A stretch of 64,000 bases of DNA from Bifidobacterium pluvialisilvae. GTDB lineage: Bacteria > Actinomycetota > Actinomycetes > Actinomycetales > Bifidobacteriaceae. The notes beneath the pieces were generated by a model that had not been told where the DNA came from, made no database searches, and worked only from the letters and a program-made list of their open reading frames with translations. The stretch covers positions 62,001 through 126,000 of the forward strand of contig NZ_JAHBBI010000001.1 in assembly GCF_019331695.1 (NCBI RefSeq), given 5' to 3'. The translations under genes were made by a program, and so were the position numbers. Of the stretch, positions 29,725-38,853 are shown in pieces. Within the stretch, counting starts at the first letter, position 1. Every line of letters starts with the position of its first letter.

Positions 29725-30732
29725 TTATCTGGTGCCAAGCGTGGACTCGCGCCGTACCAGCGTGCACGGTACCTTGGTCACACCGGTATGTGGGTTGCCC
29801 TTGATGGCATCGAGCAGATATTGCGCGGAGATGCGACCGATTTTCTGCGTGCCGTTGTCGACGCTGGTGATCGGAACCTCGGTGTCGAGCAGATAATCAT
29901 CCCAGTTGTCGAAGCCGATCAGCGCCACATCATCGGGAATGCGAACACCGTGCCGGATCAGCACCTCCTCGGCGCCGCGGGCTATACGGTCGTTGAAACA
30001 GAACAACCCATCAAACGGTACGCCGTCGTCAAGCAGCAGACCGGCCGCGCGGCGTCCCCATGCGCTTGACCAGTCCTGGTATCGAATCGGCGCGATCGGA
30101 CACAGCCCATGTTCGGCCATGGCCTGGTCGATGCCGCGTATGCGTTCGCGTGAGGCAAGCGCATACTCGTAGCCGCCGATGACCGCGATACGTCGTCGTC
30201 CGATGGTGACGAGATGGCTGACGGCCTCGTATGCACCTTGAGCGAAGTCGGCGACCACGGAGCAATCCCGCGGATCGGACGAGGCTCCGACCACATACAC
30301 CACAGGAGTGTCGCCGACCAACGATTTCGGCAGTGGATGGCGTGCGTCGGCGGAAGGTCCGGCGACCATCAGTCCGTCCACGCCGCGGGCGATGACCTGT
30401 TCGATGCGGGTGCGTTCCAATGCGGTGTCGCTGTAGGAGTTGGCCATGAGCACCGCATGCTTCACCGGTCCCAGGGTCTGCTCCGCACCGATCAGCAACG
30501 GCATGGACGGCCGGCCCAGGACGTCGCTCGACACCAGGCCGATGAGCCCGGAGCGCCAGGTCCGCCGGTCCTCTCGTGCGGATCCGGTCTCATACCCCAG
30601 CCGCCGGGCGATGCGCCGCACCTCCAGCTTGGTCCGGGCGGAAGGCCCGCTATCGTCGCGCAGCGCCTTCGACGCCGTGGCTATGGAGACATGCGCGGCC
30701 TCGGCTATCTCACGCAGCGTCGGTTTCGTCAT
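29725..30732 (-). CDS. LacI-family transcriptional regulator of the GH28 region
   Basis: 335 residues. N-terminal HTH (PTLREIAEAAHVSIATASKAL), hinge and sugar-binding domain (ALIGFDNWDDYLLDTEVPITSVDNGTQKIG). The ATG at 30732 is where the HTH begins at the family-typical position; the longer frame to 30930 runs through the regulatory region and is not credible. A TATACT -10 candidate lies at about 30739-30744 on this strand. Divergent from GH28 across the 172-bp region that is also found upstream of the symporter at 40560, so it probably controls both (inference). Confidence 0.88.
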   Translation of the reverse strand: MTKPTLREIAEAAHVSIATASKALRDDSGPSARTKLEVRRIARRLGYETGSAREDRRTWRSGLIGLVSSDVLGRPSMPLLIGAEQTLGPVKHAVLMANSYSDTALERTRIEQVIARGVDGLMVAGPSADARHPLPKSLVGDTPVVYVVGASSDPRDCSVVADFAQGAYEAVSHLVTIGRRRIAVIGGYEYALASRERIRGIDQAMAEHGLCPIAPIRYQDWSSAWGRRAAGLLLDDGVPFDGLFCFNDRIARGAEEVLIRHGVRIPDDVALIGFDNWDDYLLDTEVPITSVDNGTQKIGRISAQYLLDAIKGNPHTGVTKVPCTLVRRESTLGTR

Positions 30733-30745
30733 ACCGCCAGTATAG

Positions 30746-30917
30746 TCACGCGCTTCATGAATCCGGTCGGTCGTCACATCGGCCGAGACACGCCGAGATA
30801 TCGGTGCTATACGCGGCCATCGTGACGACCGACCGGTGGTGTGCGGCCATTTCGGCGAATGAAAATTTTCATAAACTCCGTACGTGCCGACGGGAACGGC
30901 GAAACGGTCATAGATTG
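30746..30917. promoter_or_regulatory. Duplicated regulatory region, copy A (LacI / GH28 divergent promoter)
   Basis: Matches the reverse complement of 42172-42343 at 147 of 172 positions without gaps, by direct comparison. It contains the perfect palindrome ATGAAAATTTTCAT (30859-30872) and the 14-bp inverted repeat CGGTCGGTCGTCAC (30764-30777) / GTGACGACCGACCG (30822-30835). The stretch from 30851 through 30879, including the palindrome, is identical in both copies. It is probably the operator and promoter block for the LacI protein and GH28. Confidence 0.85.
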
Positions 30918-30950
30918 GCGGTGTCTGCACGATTCAACGGAGAAACGATT

Positions 30951-32294
30951 ATGGATTACATCATTACCGAATATGGTGCCGTCGCCGACGGCGCGACCAA
31001 CAACCGCGAGGCCATCCAGCATGCGATCGATGCCGCGACCGCCGCCGGCGGCGGTCGCGTGGTCATTCCGAATGGCCGGTTCCTCACCGGTGCACTGGTG
31101 TTGAAAAGCAACGTCACGCTGCATCTGGCGACCGGCGCATGGCTGATCGGCAGTCTGGACCTCGCCGACGGCATCGACTTCGCCGCCGAGTTCGACGACG
31201 ACACCGAGACCTCCGGGTGGGAGGGCGGCTGCTTCCTGTTCGCCCGTCATGCCGAGAACATCACCATCGAGGGTCATGGCACGATCTACGGTCAGGGCGA
31301 CAAGGTGTTCTACGACGACGACGCGGACGGAGGCCTGCATGAATGCCCGAAGAACGTGCGCACGCCCGCCTCGGAGCGCCCGCGCACCACGTTCTTCGAG
31401 GACGTGGAGAACCTCACCGTGCGTGACGTCACCTTCCGCGACGCCGCGTTCTGGACGCTGCACATGGCCGGATGCCGGCACGTGCTCGTCGACGGCATCC
31501 GCATCCTCAACGACCAGCGCGGCGTCAACAACGACGGCATCGACCCCGACACCTGCCAGGACGTGATCATCACCAACTGCATCGTCAAGGCCGGCGACGA
31601 CGCCATCGTGGTGAAGAACACCCCGCCCATGGCCGCCAAATACGGCGCCTGCGAGAACATCGTGATCTCCGACTGCGTGCTGTATTCGCATGATTCGGCG
31701 CTGAAGATCGGCACCGAAACGGCGAACGCCATCCGTCACGTGGTGATCTCCGACTGCGTGTTCCGCGATTGCTCGCGTGGCGTGGGCATCTGGGGGCGAG
31801 ACGGCGCGGTCATCGAGGACATCCACGTGCATCACGTCTCCGGCAACACCACGCACTACGCCGACTGCCCGCAGCGCGAGTTCGCGCCGCGCTGGTGGGG
31901 CCAGGGCGAACCGGTGTTTATCTCGGCCACGCCGCGAGTCACGCCGTCGTCGCCATTGCCGGGCGTGATCCGTGACGTGACGTTCGACCATATCTGGATG
32001 ACCTGCGAGTCGGGCGTGTTCATCGCGGGGGAACAGGATGCCGTGATCGAAAACGTCGACATCTCCGATATCCGGCTCATCCAGCGTGTACAGGGCACGC
32101 AGCGGCCCGGACTGTTCGACGAGCAACCGAGCGTGCATGACGTTTACGAGCATGACATCCCCGCCGTATATGTGCGGCACGGGCGTGACATCACCGTGTC
32201 CGGTGTGGTGCGACGTGAGGACGGGTTCCGCGCATTCCCGCTCGTCGAGACCGAATCCAGCGAGCGTGTGAGCGTGAAGCTGAGCGAGCGCTGA
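30951..32294 (+). CDS. GH28-family polygalacturonase-like glycoside hydrolase
   Basis: 447 residues, a right-handed parallel beta-helix. It starts with the family-typical EYGAVADGATNNREAIQ. The active-site set is present: NNDGIDPDTC (NTD-type motif), AGDDAIVVK (DD) and the downstream SALKIGTE and GVGIWGRDG strands replacing the canonical GHG and RIK elements. GH28 cleaves galacturonan or rhamnogalacturonan backbones; linkage and exo/endo mode cannot be told here. No signal peptide. ACGGAGAAACG precedes the ATG at 30951. Controlled by the copy A regulatory region. Confidence 0.87.
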   Translation: MDYIITEYGAVADGATNNREAIQHAIDAATAAGGGRVVIPNGRFLTGALVLKSNVTLHLATGAWLIGSLDLADGIDFAAEFDDDTETSGWEGGCFLFARHAENITIEGHGTIYGQGDKVFYDDDADGGLHECPKNVRTPASERPRTTFFEDVENLTVRDVTFRDAAFWTLHMAGCRHVLVDGIRILNDQRGVNNDGIDPDTCQDVIITNCIVKAGDDAIVVKNTPPMAAKYGACENIVISDCVLYSHDSALKIGTETANAIRHVVISDCVFRDCSRGVGIWGRDGAVIEDIHVHHVSGNTTHYADCPQREFAPRWWGQGEPVFISATPRVTPSSPLPGVIRDVTFDHIWMTCESGVFIAGEQDAVIENVDISDIRLIQRVQGTQRPGLFDEQPSVHDVYEHDIPAVYVRHGRDITVSGVVRREDGFRAFPLVETESSERVSVKLSER

Positions 32295-32389
32295 CGGACG
32301 TGGTGCCTGATTGGAGCGGAACAGATTGTTGGCGTATGCGGCAGCATAGGATGCTGCCCTTCCTCAGAGAGGACATCTCCAAATGGCTC

Positions 32390-32437
32390 CCCTCTCCGAG
32401 GGGAGCTGTCCGCCGAAAGGCGGACTGAGGGGAGCGA
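32390..32437 (+). repeat. R1-type palindromic repeat
   Basis: GGCTCCCCTCTCCGAGGGGAGC, then GTCCGCCGAAAGGCGGAC and TGAGGGGAG: the best-formed R1 copy in this window, with two consecutive stems. It lies between GH28 and the following gene. Confidence 0.8.
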
Positions 32438-32460
32438 CACCTTGAATCTTCGACTCCACA

Positions 32461-32565
32461 TCACGTTCCCCAAGAAAACGGGACCGTGAAGGCCGGCAGA
32501 CGAACAGCAACTTGGCCCGGATGCCTCCGCATGCCAGTGCGGTTTCCTTCCTAGGCATCCGGGCC
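32461..32565 (+). other. Two strong leader hairpins upstream of the double-RhaM gene
   Basis: The first hairpin pairs TCACGTTCCC (32461-32470) with GGGACCGTGA (32480-32489), one mismatch. The second pairs GGCCCGGATGCCT (32514-32526) with AGGCATCCGGGCC (32553-32565) perfectly and encloses CCGCA/TGCGG. No T-run follows. The structure ends 26 bases before the next start codon, where it could affect translation initiation or RNA stability, or it may be a repeat. Confidence 0.55.
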
Positions 32566-32590
32566 GCCTAACGTATGGAGGAGAAAGCAT

Positions 32591-33289
32591 ATGGCGAATA
32601 TCGAACGGGCCTCATATCGGGCGGTACTGAAACCCGATGCCGACGGTGCCGAATCCCTGGACGAGGCGGTCCGCGCTGCCGCCGACCAAGCACGACAATT
32701 GGTGGACGACGGAATTTTGCTCACCGTGGGATTGTATCGTCACCGCAATCAGCTGTTCCTGTATACCGAGCACATTCACGAGGGCGAACGTCCCGACCCG
32801 GAGAAAATCCGTCGTGCGCCCGACGACTGGGGATGGCTGCACGGTCTGCTCAGGCCGTTCCCCGCCCTGCGCGGTCGTGACATTGGTGATGTCGAATGGG
32901 CGTACATGCACCCGGTGTTCTGGTTCGACGAACCGAAAAGCGTGGACTACTACACGCGTCGGCCGAAACCCGATGCCCGGTGCGGTCGCATCGCCGTGCT
33001 CTACCCGGACAAGCTCATGGACTATGTCTGCCATCATCAGGCCATCGTGCATGAGGGACTGCTCGTCGGCGACCGCTACCAGTTCATCTCCATCCATGAC
33101 AATGTGCTGTTCAGCTATTTCGAAACACCGCGGGACCGCGGCCGACGGAACATCAACGGCGGCGACGGGCCATCCGGGGAGATCAAACGGTGGCTCGCCG
33201 TCGACCCGGCCTCGCATTTCGATCATTTCCCCGAAGCACATGGCGATGACTTCCTCATCATCGACACCGTGTTCGATTTCGGACGGTAG
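32591..33289 (+). CDS. Putative tandem RhaM-like (dimeric alpha-beta barrel) protein
   Basis: 232 residues, no exact family recognised. The C-terminal half aligns by eye with RhaM at 19318-19632: VLYPDKLMDYVCHH matches MHLYPGMVEEYARRHH, VLFSYFETP matches TLFGYIEVE, IKRWLAVDP matches the NRKWWDF strand and IDTVFDF matches REVFHLD. The N-terminal half repeats the pattern with AVLKPDADG, NQLFLYTEHIHEG and the MHPVFWFD strand. It could be a fused two-domain mutarotase for rhamnose-containing sugars (inference). ATGGAGGAGAAAG precedes the ATG. It lies between GH28 and the PL26 gene. Confidence 0.7.
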   Translation: MANIERASYRAVLKPDADGAESLDEAVRAAADQARQLVDDGILLTVGLYRHRNQLFLYTEHIHEGERPDPEKIRRAPDDWGWLHGLLRPFPALRGRDIGDVEWAYMHPVFWFDEPKSVDYYTRRPKPDARCGRIAVLYPDKLMDYVCHHQAIVHEGLLVGDRYQFISIHDNVLFSYFETPRDRGRRNINGGDGPSGEIKRWLAVDPASHFDHFPEAHGDDFLIIDTVFDFGR

Positions 33290-33610
33290 CAGCGCGCCGC
33301 GAAGATGTGGAGGCGGTTCTGGACAGAGGGCTGATATCGATACAGGGAAAATGTATGTGAAAATCCTCCTGTGCCAGTGATAATATCGATGTTATCGATA
33401 AAATTAAGGAATCAAAAAAAGATAGGAATTCATCACGATTCAATATTTTTGACCAATGATTTTGCGATGACGCTGATAGATTGTTCAGTAGCGGGCGGTC
33501 CGCCACGTATGCGGCGGGCCGCCGGAACAACAAACGATGATGTTACCCAACGTGAATCGCTTTCATGCACAACGGCGTAGACGATGAAGGCGCAAAGGAG
33601 ATCGATACAG
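33290..33610. promoter_or_regulatory. AT-rich upstream region of the PL26-CE12-esterase operon
   Basis: 321 bases; 33340-33480 is clearly more AT-rich than its surroundings. TGATATCGAT at 33332-33341 recurs upstream of the GPH symporter at 26723. ATATCGAT at 33383-33390 and the palindrome TTATCGATAA at 33392-33401 form a cluster of ATCGAT cores. A GC-rich hairpin near 33492-33520 follows. It is the likely operator/promoter region. Confidence 0.5.
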
Positions 33611-36319
33611 ATGAAACTCCATGCAATGCGAAAGAACGGCAGTAGCGGATACACCACATTCGGCAGTATGTGGAAACGTGGCGAATGCGGCGTCGATGCG
33701 GCGAAAGACAACCGTTTCGCGCTGACCGGTGCGGACGGCACCCCCGTGCCCGTGCAATCGCGCGTCACCGCTTACTGGCCCGACGGCTCGGTGAAGTGGG
33801 TCGCCCACACCGCCGATGCCGCACGGCTTGGCGGCAGCGTCGAGATCACCTTGGCCGATGCCCCCGGTGTGCCCGCGAATCAGGGACAGTGCATCAGCGA
33901 CGACGGCGAGACCATCGTCATCACCTCCGGTCGCTCGTCCGTAACCATCATCCGCTCCTCCGGACGGCTGTTCGACTTGTTCGTCGTCGATGGTCGCACG
34001 GTCGTCACGAACGGCGTCCCCGTGCTGGAGCTTGAGGACCCGAACGCCGGCGAGACCGAAGGCGAGCTGACCCGCCACACGTCGTACACCGGCCGTGTCG
34101 ACGAGATCGAACTCGAGGAGACCGGTCCGCTGACCACCGTGGTCAAGTACACCGGCACGCATGTGGCCTCCGACGGCACTGAGCGTCTGCCCTTCATCAT
34201 CCGCATGACCGTCGGTTATGACGCCGACCGACTGGACTTCCAGCACACGTTCGTCTACGACGGCGACGAGAACCACGACTTCCTCAAGGGCCTCGGCGTG
34301 CGCTTCGAATCCCCGATGGCAGGCAAGCCGTACAACCGTCACGTGCGCTTCGAGGGCGATCATGGCACGATTCATGAATGCCTCGCGCAGCTGCTCACCT
34401 GGAAACCGGTCATCCCCAGCCATTTGTACGAGGATCAGCAGGCCGGCAGGCTCATCCACCCGAGCGACGAGGCCGGCGAGACCATCGACGCGTCGGGCGT
34501 GCTCAATCAGACCGCCAACTCCGACTCCGACAACGAGAAGGTCGAGACCGTGCTCAAGGACATGCCGTGGTGGGACGAATACCACGTCGTGCAGGATTCC
34601 CCGAGCCACTTCGCCATCACCAAGAAGACCGCCGACGAGCAGGTGTGCCGCATCACCACGCTGCACGGCAACCGGACGCGCGGCGGCGCGGCGTTCGGAT
34701 CCGAGGCGGGCTCCGTGATGGTGGCGGTGAAGGATTTCTGGCAGAAGTATCCCACCGGCTACACGTTCTCCGGGCTGACCGGCGACACCGCCACGGCCAC
34801 CATATGGCTGTGGAGTCCGGACGCGGCCGCCATGGACTTCCGCCACTACGCGCAGGACGGCTACCAGTGGGCGTACTACGAGGGCTACGACTATAAGGGC
34901 GCCGATCCGGTGGGCATCGCCTGCACCAACGAATTCTCCATCGCCGCCGGTCCCACGCCCATTCCCGATGACGGGACGCTGCTCGACTTCTCGCTCGCCG
35001 TGGACAAGCCCGAGCAGTATCTCGCGACCCCGGAGTTCTATCACGACATGGGCGCGTTCGGCCGCTGGTCGCTGCCCGTGCGCGACACCGAAATGGAGAA
35101 CTGGCTCGAGGATCAGCTCGACAGGGCTGTCGCCTTCTACAAGAAGGAGATCGACCTGCGCAACTGGTACGGCATGTTCGACTACGGCGACATCATGCAC
35201 TCCTACGACTCCGCCCGCCATCAGTGGCGCTACGACATGGGCGGCTTCGCCTGGGACAACGCCGAACTCGTGCCCACCTACTGGCTGTGGTACGCGTTCC
35301 TGCGTTCGGGTCGCGAGGACATCTTCGACATCGCCAGCAAGCTGTGCCGTCACGTCTCGGAAGTGGACGTCTACCATCTGGGGCGTTACAAGGGCCTCGG
35401 TTCGCGTCACAACGTGCGTCACTGGGGATGCGCGTGCAAGGAGGCCCGCATCTCCATGGCCGGGCACCATCGCGTGTACTACTACCTGACCGGCGACCGT
35501 CGTTTCGAGGACCTGTTCGACGAGCTCGGCGATGTGGAGAAGACCTTCCTCGAGAAGGATCCGCTCGGCGACTGGTACGACAAGGAGTCCATGGTCTATC
35601 CGGCGCACGCCCGCTCCGGCCCGGACTGGTCCAGCCTGTGCTCCGACTGGATGACCCAGCTCGAACGCACCAACTCCCCGGAGTTCCTGAGCAAGATCCA
35701 GACCGGCATCGACGACATCAAGGCCATGGATCTGCAGCTCAACTCCGGTGTGGATATGGAATTCGATCCGGACACCTGCCATCTGCGGTTCATCAACAAC
35801 GAGTCCACCGGCGGCGTGCACCTCGCCATCTGTCAGGGCGCGCCCGAGGTGTGGATCGAGATGAAGGACCTCGTCGACGACCCCGACTGGCCGAAGATGG
35901 TGGCCGACTTCGGACGCTTCTACTTCCTGCCGCATGAGGAGGTGGTCAAGGAGTCGAACGGCGCATTGGCCGACCGCGCCTACCCGTTCCCGTTCTTCGC
36001 CTCCGCGATCGGTGCGTACGCGGCCGAATACTACGGAGACAGGACCATCGCGCGCAAGGTGTGGAAGTATCTGATCCACGCGCTCATGGACGGCGCCCAC
36101 ACCGGCTTCGACACCGTGACCCTGCACAACGTGGGCAATCAGGCGGAGCTCGAGGAGATTCCGTGGGAGAACCCGTGGGTCAAGACCAACTTCGTGGCCC
36201 AGTGGTGCCTCAACGCCATCGTCACGCTTGACTTCATCCGCGACGACGCGCCGAAGACCCTGGCCGAAGCCGACGAGCTGACCGAAGGCCTCGGCTCCGA
36301 CACCCAGCGCAAGTCCTGA
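33611..36319 (+). CDS. PL26-like rhamnogalacturonan exolyase (YetA/PcRGLX family)
   Basis: 902 residues. The N-terminal barrel domain begins with the family-type pattern ALTGADGTPVPVQSRVTAYWPDGSVKW (roughly 38-64). A beta-sandwich follows, then a long alpha-helical C-terminal region with RHNVRHWGCACKEARISMAGHHR and ETTFLE-like segments, as in YetA/PcRGLX proteins. These cleave rhamnogalacturonan-I by beta-elimination, leaving unsaturated galacturonyl-rhamnose products suited to GH105. No signal peptide, so cytoplasmic. The ATG at 33611 follows AAAGGAG; the upstream in-frame ATG at 33584 has none. It heads the operon running to 39675. Assignment is from recall of the family, not a search. Confidence 0.75.
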   Translation: MKLHAMRKNGSSGYTTFGSMWKRGECGVDAAKDNRFALTGADGTPVPVQSRVTAYWPDGSVKWVAHTADAARLGGSVEITLADAPGVPANQGQCISDDGETIVITSGRSSVTIIRSSGRLFDLFVVDGRTVVTNGVPVLELEDPNAGETEGELTRHTSYTGRVDEIELEETGPLTTVVKYTGTHVASDGTERLPFIIRMTVGYDADRLDFQHTFVYDGDENHDFLKGLGVRFESPMAGKPYNRHVRFEGDHGTIHECLAQLLTWKPVIPSHLYEDQQAGRLIHPSDEAGETIDASGVLNQTANSDSDNEKVETVLKDMPWWDEYHVVQDSPSHFAITKKTADEQVCRITTLHGNRTRGGAAFGSEAGSVMVAVKDFWQKYPTGYTFSGLTGDTATATIWLWSPDAAAMDFRHYAQDGYQWAYYEGYDYKGADPVGIACTNEFSIAAGPTPIPDDGTLLDFSLAVDKPEQYLATPEFYHDMGAFGRWSLPVRDTEMENWLEDQLDRAVAFYKKEIDLRNWYGMFDYGDIMHSYDSARHQWRYDMGGFAWDNAELVPTYWLWYAFLRSGREDIFDIASKLCRHVSEVDVYHLGRYKGLGSRHNVRHWGCACKEARISMAGHHRVYYYLTGDRRFEDLFDELGDVEKTFLEKDPLGDWYDKESMVYPAHARSGPDWSSLCSDWMTQLERTNSPEFLSKIQTGIDDIKAMDLQLNSGVDMEFDPDTCHLRFINNESTGGVHLAICQGAPEVWIEMKDLVDDPDWPKMVADFGRFYFLPHEEVVKESNGALADRAYPFPFFASAIGAYAAEYYGDRTIARKVWKYLIHALMDGAHTGFDTVTLHNVGNQAELEEIPWENPWVKTNFVAQWCLNAIVTLDFIRDDAPKTLAEADELTEGLGSDTQRKS

Positions 36320-36429
36320 CATTCAAGCATTCAGACATTCATCGGGCCTCCCCACTGCAGGGGAGGTCCTGATCCAGTCCCACAACACTTCGGCATTGTC
36401 CACGACTTTTCAGAATAAGGAGTTCCATA

Positions 36430-38010
36430 ATGACCACCATCATGTTCACCGAACCATATGAACGTGCATTCGTGCGCGACTATCCGAACGAAGCGCCCGG
36501 CTGGGTCGACGGCGCATACGAACGGCGTTCCGCCGAGTTCGCTCCCGTGCCGGACGAGGCGTACGGCACCGACGGTCTCGTCTTCGCCACCCGTCGTCTC
36601 GTCGAGGAATCCGAGGCATTGAACGACGATCCCAACACCATCGCCCGCACCTCGTACTTCATCGGCACCGGCGTCACCATCGCGGCGCCGTCCAAGGGCT
36701 ACCGCATCACCGCGGAAGTGCTCGGCACCGATGAGATCGGTCATACGTTCCGCGCCATCGTCAACGGCCAGGACGTCGCCCAGTTCGCGCTGCGCCCCGA
36801 CCAGCGTCGCGAGATCGTCTTCGACGTGCAGCTGACCCGACGTGACATCGAACTGACCTTCGTGCCCGTCGAAGGGTGCGACGACGCCACCACCGGCTGG
36901 GGTGAACTCACGTTGACGCGGCTCTCCTACGAGCCGATCGTGCAGAACCGCACCGACCGTCCGCACATCTTCATCGCCGCCGACTCCACCGTGCAGACGT
37001 ACTTCGACGAGGAGGCGCCGCAGGCGGGCTGGGGCGAATGGCTGGCCTGGTTCCTGATGGCAGGGCACGGATTCTCCTACGGGCACGATACGGCCTCCAC
37101 CGTGCTGCAGGCCCGTGTGTTCACCGGCGACGGGCCGACCATCCACAACAGGGCGCTCGGCGGCCGCGGTCTACGCAGCTACCTCAATGATCACCGGTTC
37201 CACAAGCTGCTCGGTTCGCTCGCGCCGAACGACGTGGTGCTCATCCAGTTCGGCATCAACGACGAGTCGAAAACCCGTCCGATGCGATACATTCCGCTCG
37301 ACGAATACGCCGATTGGCTCGACCGGTACGTGGTGAGCATTGCCGATCGTGGGGCGCGACCGGTGCTCGTCACCGCCATTCCGCAGTATCCGCAGGGTGC
37401 CGGCGTGGACGTCGGCAAGGCGCTCGACCCGTACGCCGAGATCACGCGCACGTACGCCGCCGAACACGACGTGCCGCTCATCGATCTGCGCAGACTGGCG
37501 GGGGAGTATCTGGCCCGTCTGCCCGAAGAGAACGTGGACGCCGTGTTCCTGCGCGCCTCCGCGTTGCAGTATCAGCGTCATCCTGACGGCATTCGGGACA
37601 TTGTGCATATCGGCGTCACCGGAGCCAAGGCGTACGCGCGGATCGTGGCCCGCGAACTCGGGACGATCTATCCGGAATTCGACTTCCACGATGAGGAGCA
37701 GGGCTCTCCTGAACCGGTGGCTGACCTGATCGCCGGCGGCGTGACCGGCATCATCGGCGAGGAAGTGAACCTGCGCTGGACGGCATCGCCGCACGCCAAC
37801 TACTACGTGGTGGAGAAGACCAACGCCGAAGGGCGCGTCTACAACCGTGAGGTGATCATCAAACCCGAATATCATGACCTGCCGCTGCCCGGACAGAGCC
37901 GGCACGTGATCTACACGGTCACCGCATGGCGCGACGACGTGGCGGCCGAACCACGTCGCATCGCCGTCACCATCCCCGCGTCCGACGACATCTGCACCGA
38001 TCTCGGCTGA
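36430..38010 (+). CDS. CE12-like rhamnogalacturonan acetylesterase (SGNH fold)
   Basis: 526 residues. An N-terminal beta-sandwich (about 1-170) is followed by an SGNH domain: AADSTVQTY with the catalytic Ser, GGRGLRSY (oxyanion Gly), QFGINDESK (Asn), and DIVHIGVTGA with the catalytic Asp and His. A C-terminal fibronectin-like domain follows (about 440-526). The motif set is that of rhamnogalacturonan acetylesterases such as YesT/RhgT. No signal peptide. AATAAGGAG precedes the ATG. A GC-rich hairpin at 36345-36369 lies in the 110-bp gap after the PL26 gene. Its likely role is deacetylation of imported rhamnogalacturonan oligosaccharides. Confidence 0.87.
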   Translation: MTTIMFTEPYERAFVRDYPNEAPGWVDGAYERRSAEFAPVPDEAYGTDGLVFATRRLVEESEALNDDPNTIARTSYFIGTGVTIAAPSKGYRITAEVLGTDEIGHTFRAIVNGQDVAQFALRPDQRREIVFDVQLTRRDIELTFVPVEGCDDATTGWGELTLTRLSYEPIVQNRTDRPHIFIAADSTVQTYFDEEAPQAGWGEWLAWFLMAGHGFSYGHDTASTVLQARVFTGDGPTIHNRALGGRGLRSYLNDHRFHKLLGSLAPNDVVLIQFGINDESKTRPMRYIPLDEYADWLDRYVVSIADRGARPVLVTAIPQYPQGAGVDVGKALDPYAEITRTYAAEHDVPLIDLRRLAGEYLARLPEENVDAVFLRASALQYQRHPDGIRDIVHIGVTGAKAYARIVARELGTIYPEFDFHDEEQGSPEPVADLIAGGVTGIIGEEVNLRWTASPHANYYVVEKTNAEGRVYNREVIIKPEYHDLPLPGQSRHVIYTVTAWRDDVAAEPRRIAVTIPASDDICTDLG

Positions 38011-38063
38011 CCGGATCTCATTCACCGCACATTCATTGCAATTCGCCGCAAAGGAGCATTGTC

Positions 38064-38798
38064 ATGAGCGAATCCATTCTCAACGGCAAGGTGCTGTACG
38101 CGTTCGGCGACAGCATCGTCGACGGCCACTACTACACCAAGCGTTCCTGCGTGAACGTCGTGGCCGACAACGAAGGCATGACCCTTGTCAAACGCGCACG
38201 CAACGGCGCCACCATCCGGTTCAGCACCATCAAAAACGGTCTCGAAGGACAGATCCTGCAGCAGGCCGAATTCGTCGGCATCGACCAGCCCAAGCCCGAC
38301 GTGATCCTGTTCAACGGCGGCGCCAACGACGCATGGCCCGAGACCATCCCCGCCTATCTGGGCGCCGTGGGGGAGGCGAAGGACCCGGCCGAACTGGATC
38401 TCACCACCTACGCCGGCTGCTTCGAGGCGACCATCCTCGCGTTCCGCCGCCACTGGCCGGATACGCCGATCGTGTATCTTGCGGTCGCCAAGATCGGACG
38501 CAACTGGGCCGTGCAGAACCACCTGCGTCAGGTGCAGCTCGCCGCCTGTCGGAAGTGGGGCGTCACCGTGGCCGACGTGTTCGGCGAAACCGATCTCGAC
38601 GCGCGGAACGAGGACATGCGCGTGAAGTACTCGTTCGACAAGCTCGGCACCGACGGGCTGCCCGGCACGCCCGAAACCGCCACCTATCCCGATCCGGACG
38701 TGCACCCCTCCGGCACGCATCCGAACCTCGCCGCCATCGACAAGTACTACGCTCCCGTCATCACCAAGGCGCTCGCGGCGGCGCTGGGCGGCGAGTGA
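38064..38798 (+). CDS. SGNH/GDSL-type esterase
   Basis: 244 residues, a single SGNH domain. YAFGDSIVDG carries the nucleophile Ser, ARNGATI the Gly block, FNGGANDAW the Asn block and DVHPSGTHPN the Asp-x-x-His. No signal peptide. AAAGGAG precedes the ATG at 38064, 53 bp after the CE12-type gene, so co-transcription is likely. The substrate is probably an acetylated pectic oligosaccharide, different from that of its neighbour (inference). Confidence 0.85.
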   Translation: MSESILNGKVLYAFGDSIVDGHYYTKRSCVNVVADNEGMTLVKRARNGATIRFSTIKNGLEGQILQQAEFVGIDQPKPDVILFNGGANDAWPETIPAYLGAVGEAKDPAELDLTTYAGCFEATILAFRRHWPDTPIVYLAVAKIGRNWAVQNHLRQVQLAACRKWGVTVADVFGETDLDARNEDMRVKYSFDKLGTDGLPGTPETATYPDPDVHPSGTHPNLAAIDKYYAPVITKALAAALGGE

Positions 38799-38853
38799 CC
38801 GCGGCGGCCGACGTGTTGCCCCGTCCGCGACCATATGGAATCAGGCGATAATC

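Noticed and set aside
33563-36322. 919-codon open frame antisense to the PL26-like gene
   Set aside because: Typical shadow frame of GC-rich coding DNA; no domain pattern, no ribosome-binding site, and the sense strand shows clear family motifs.
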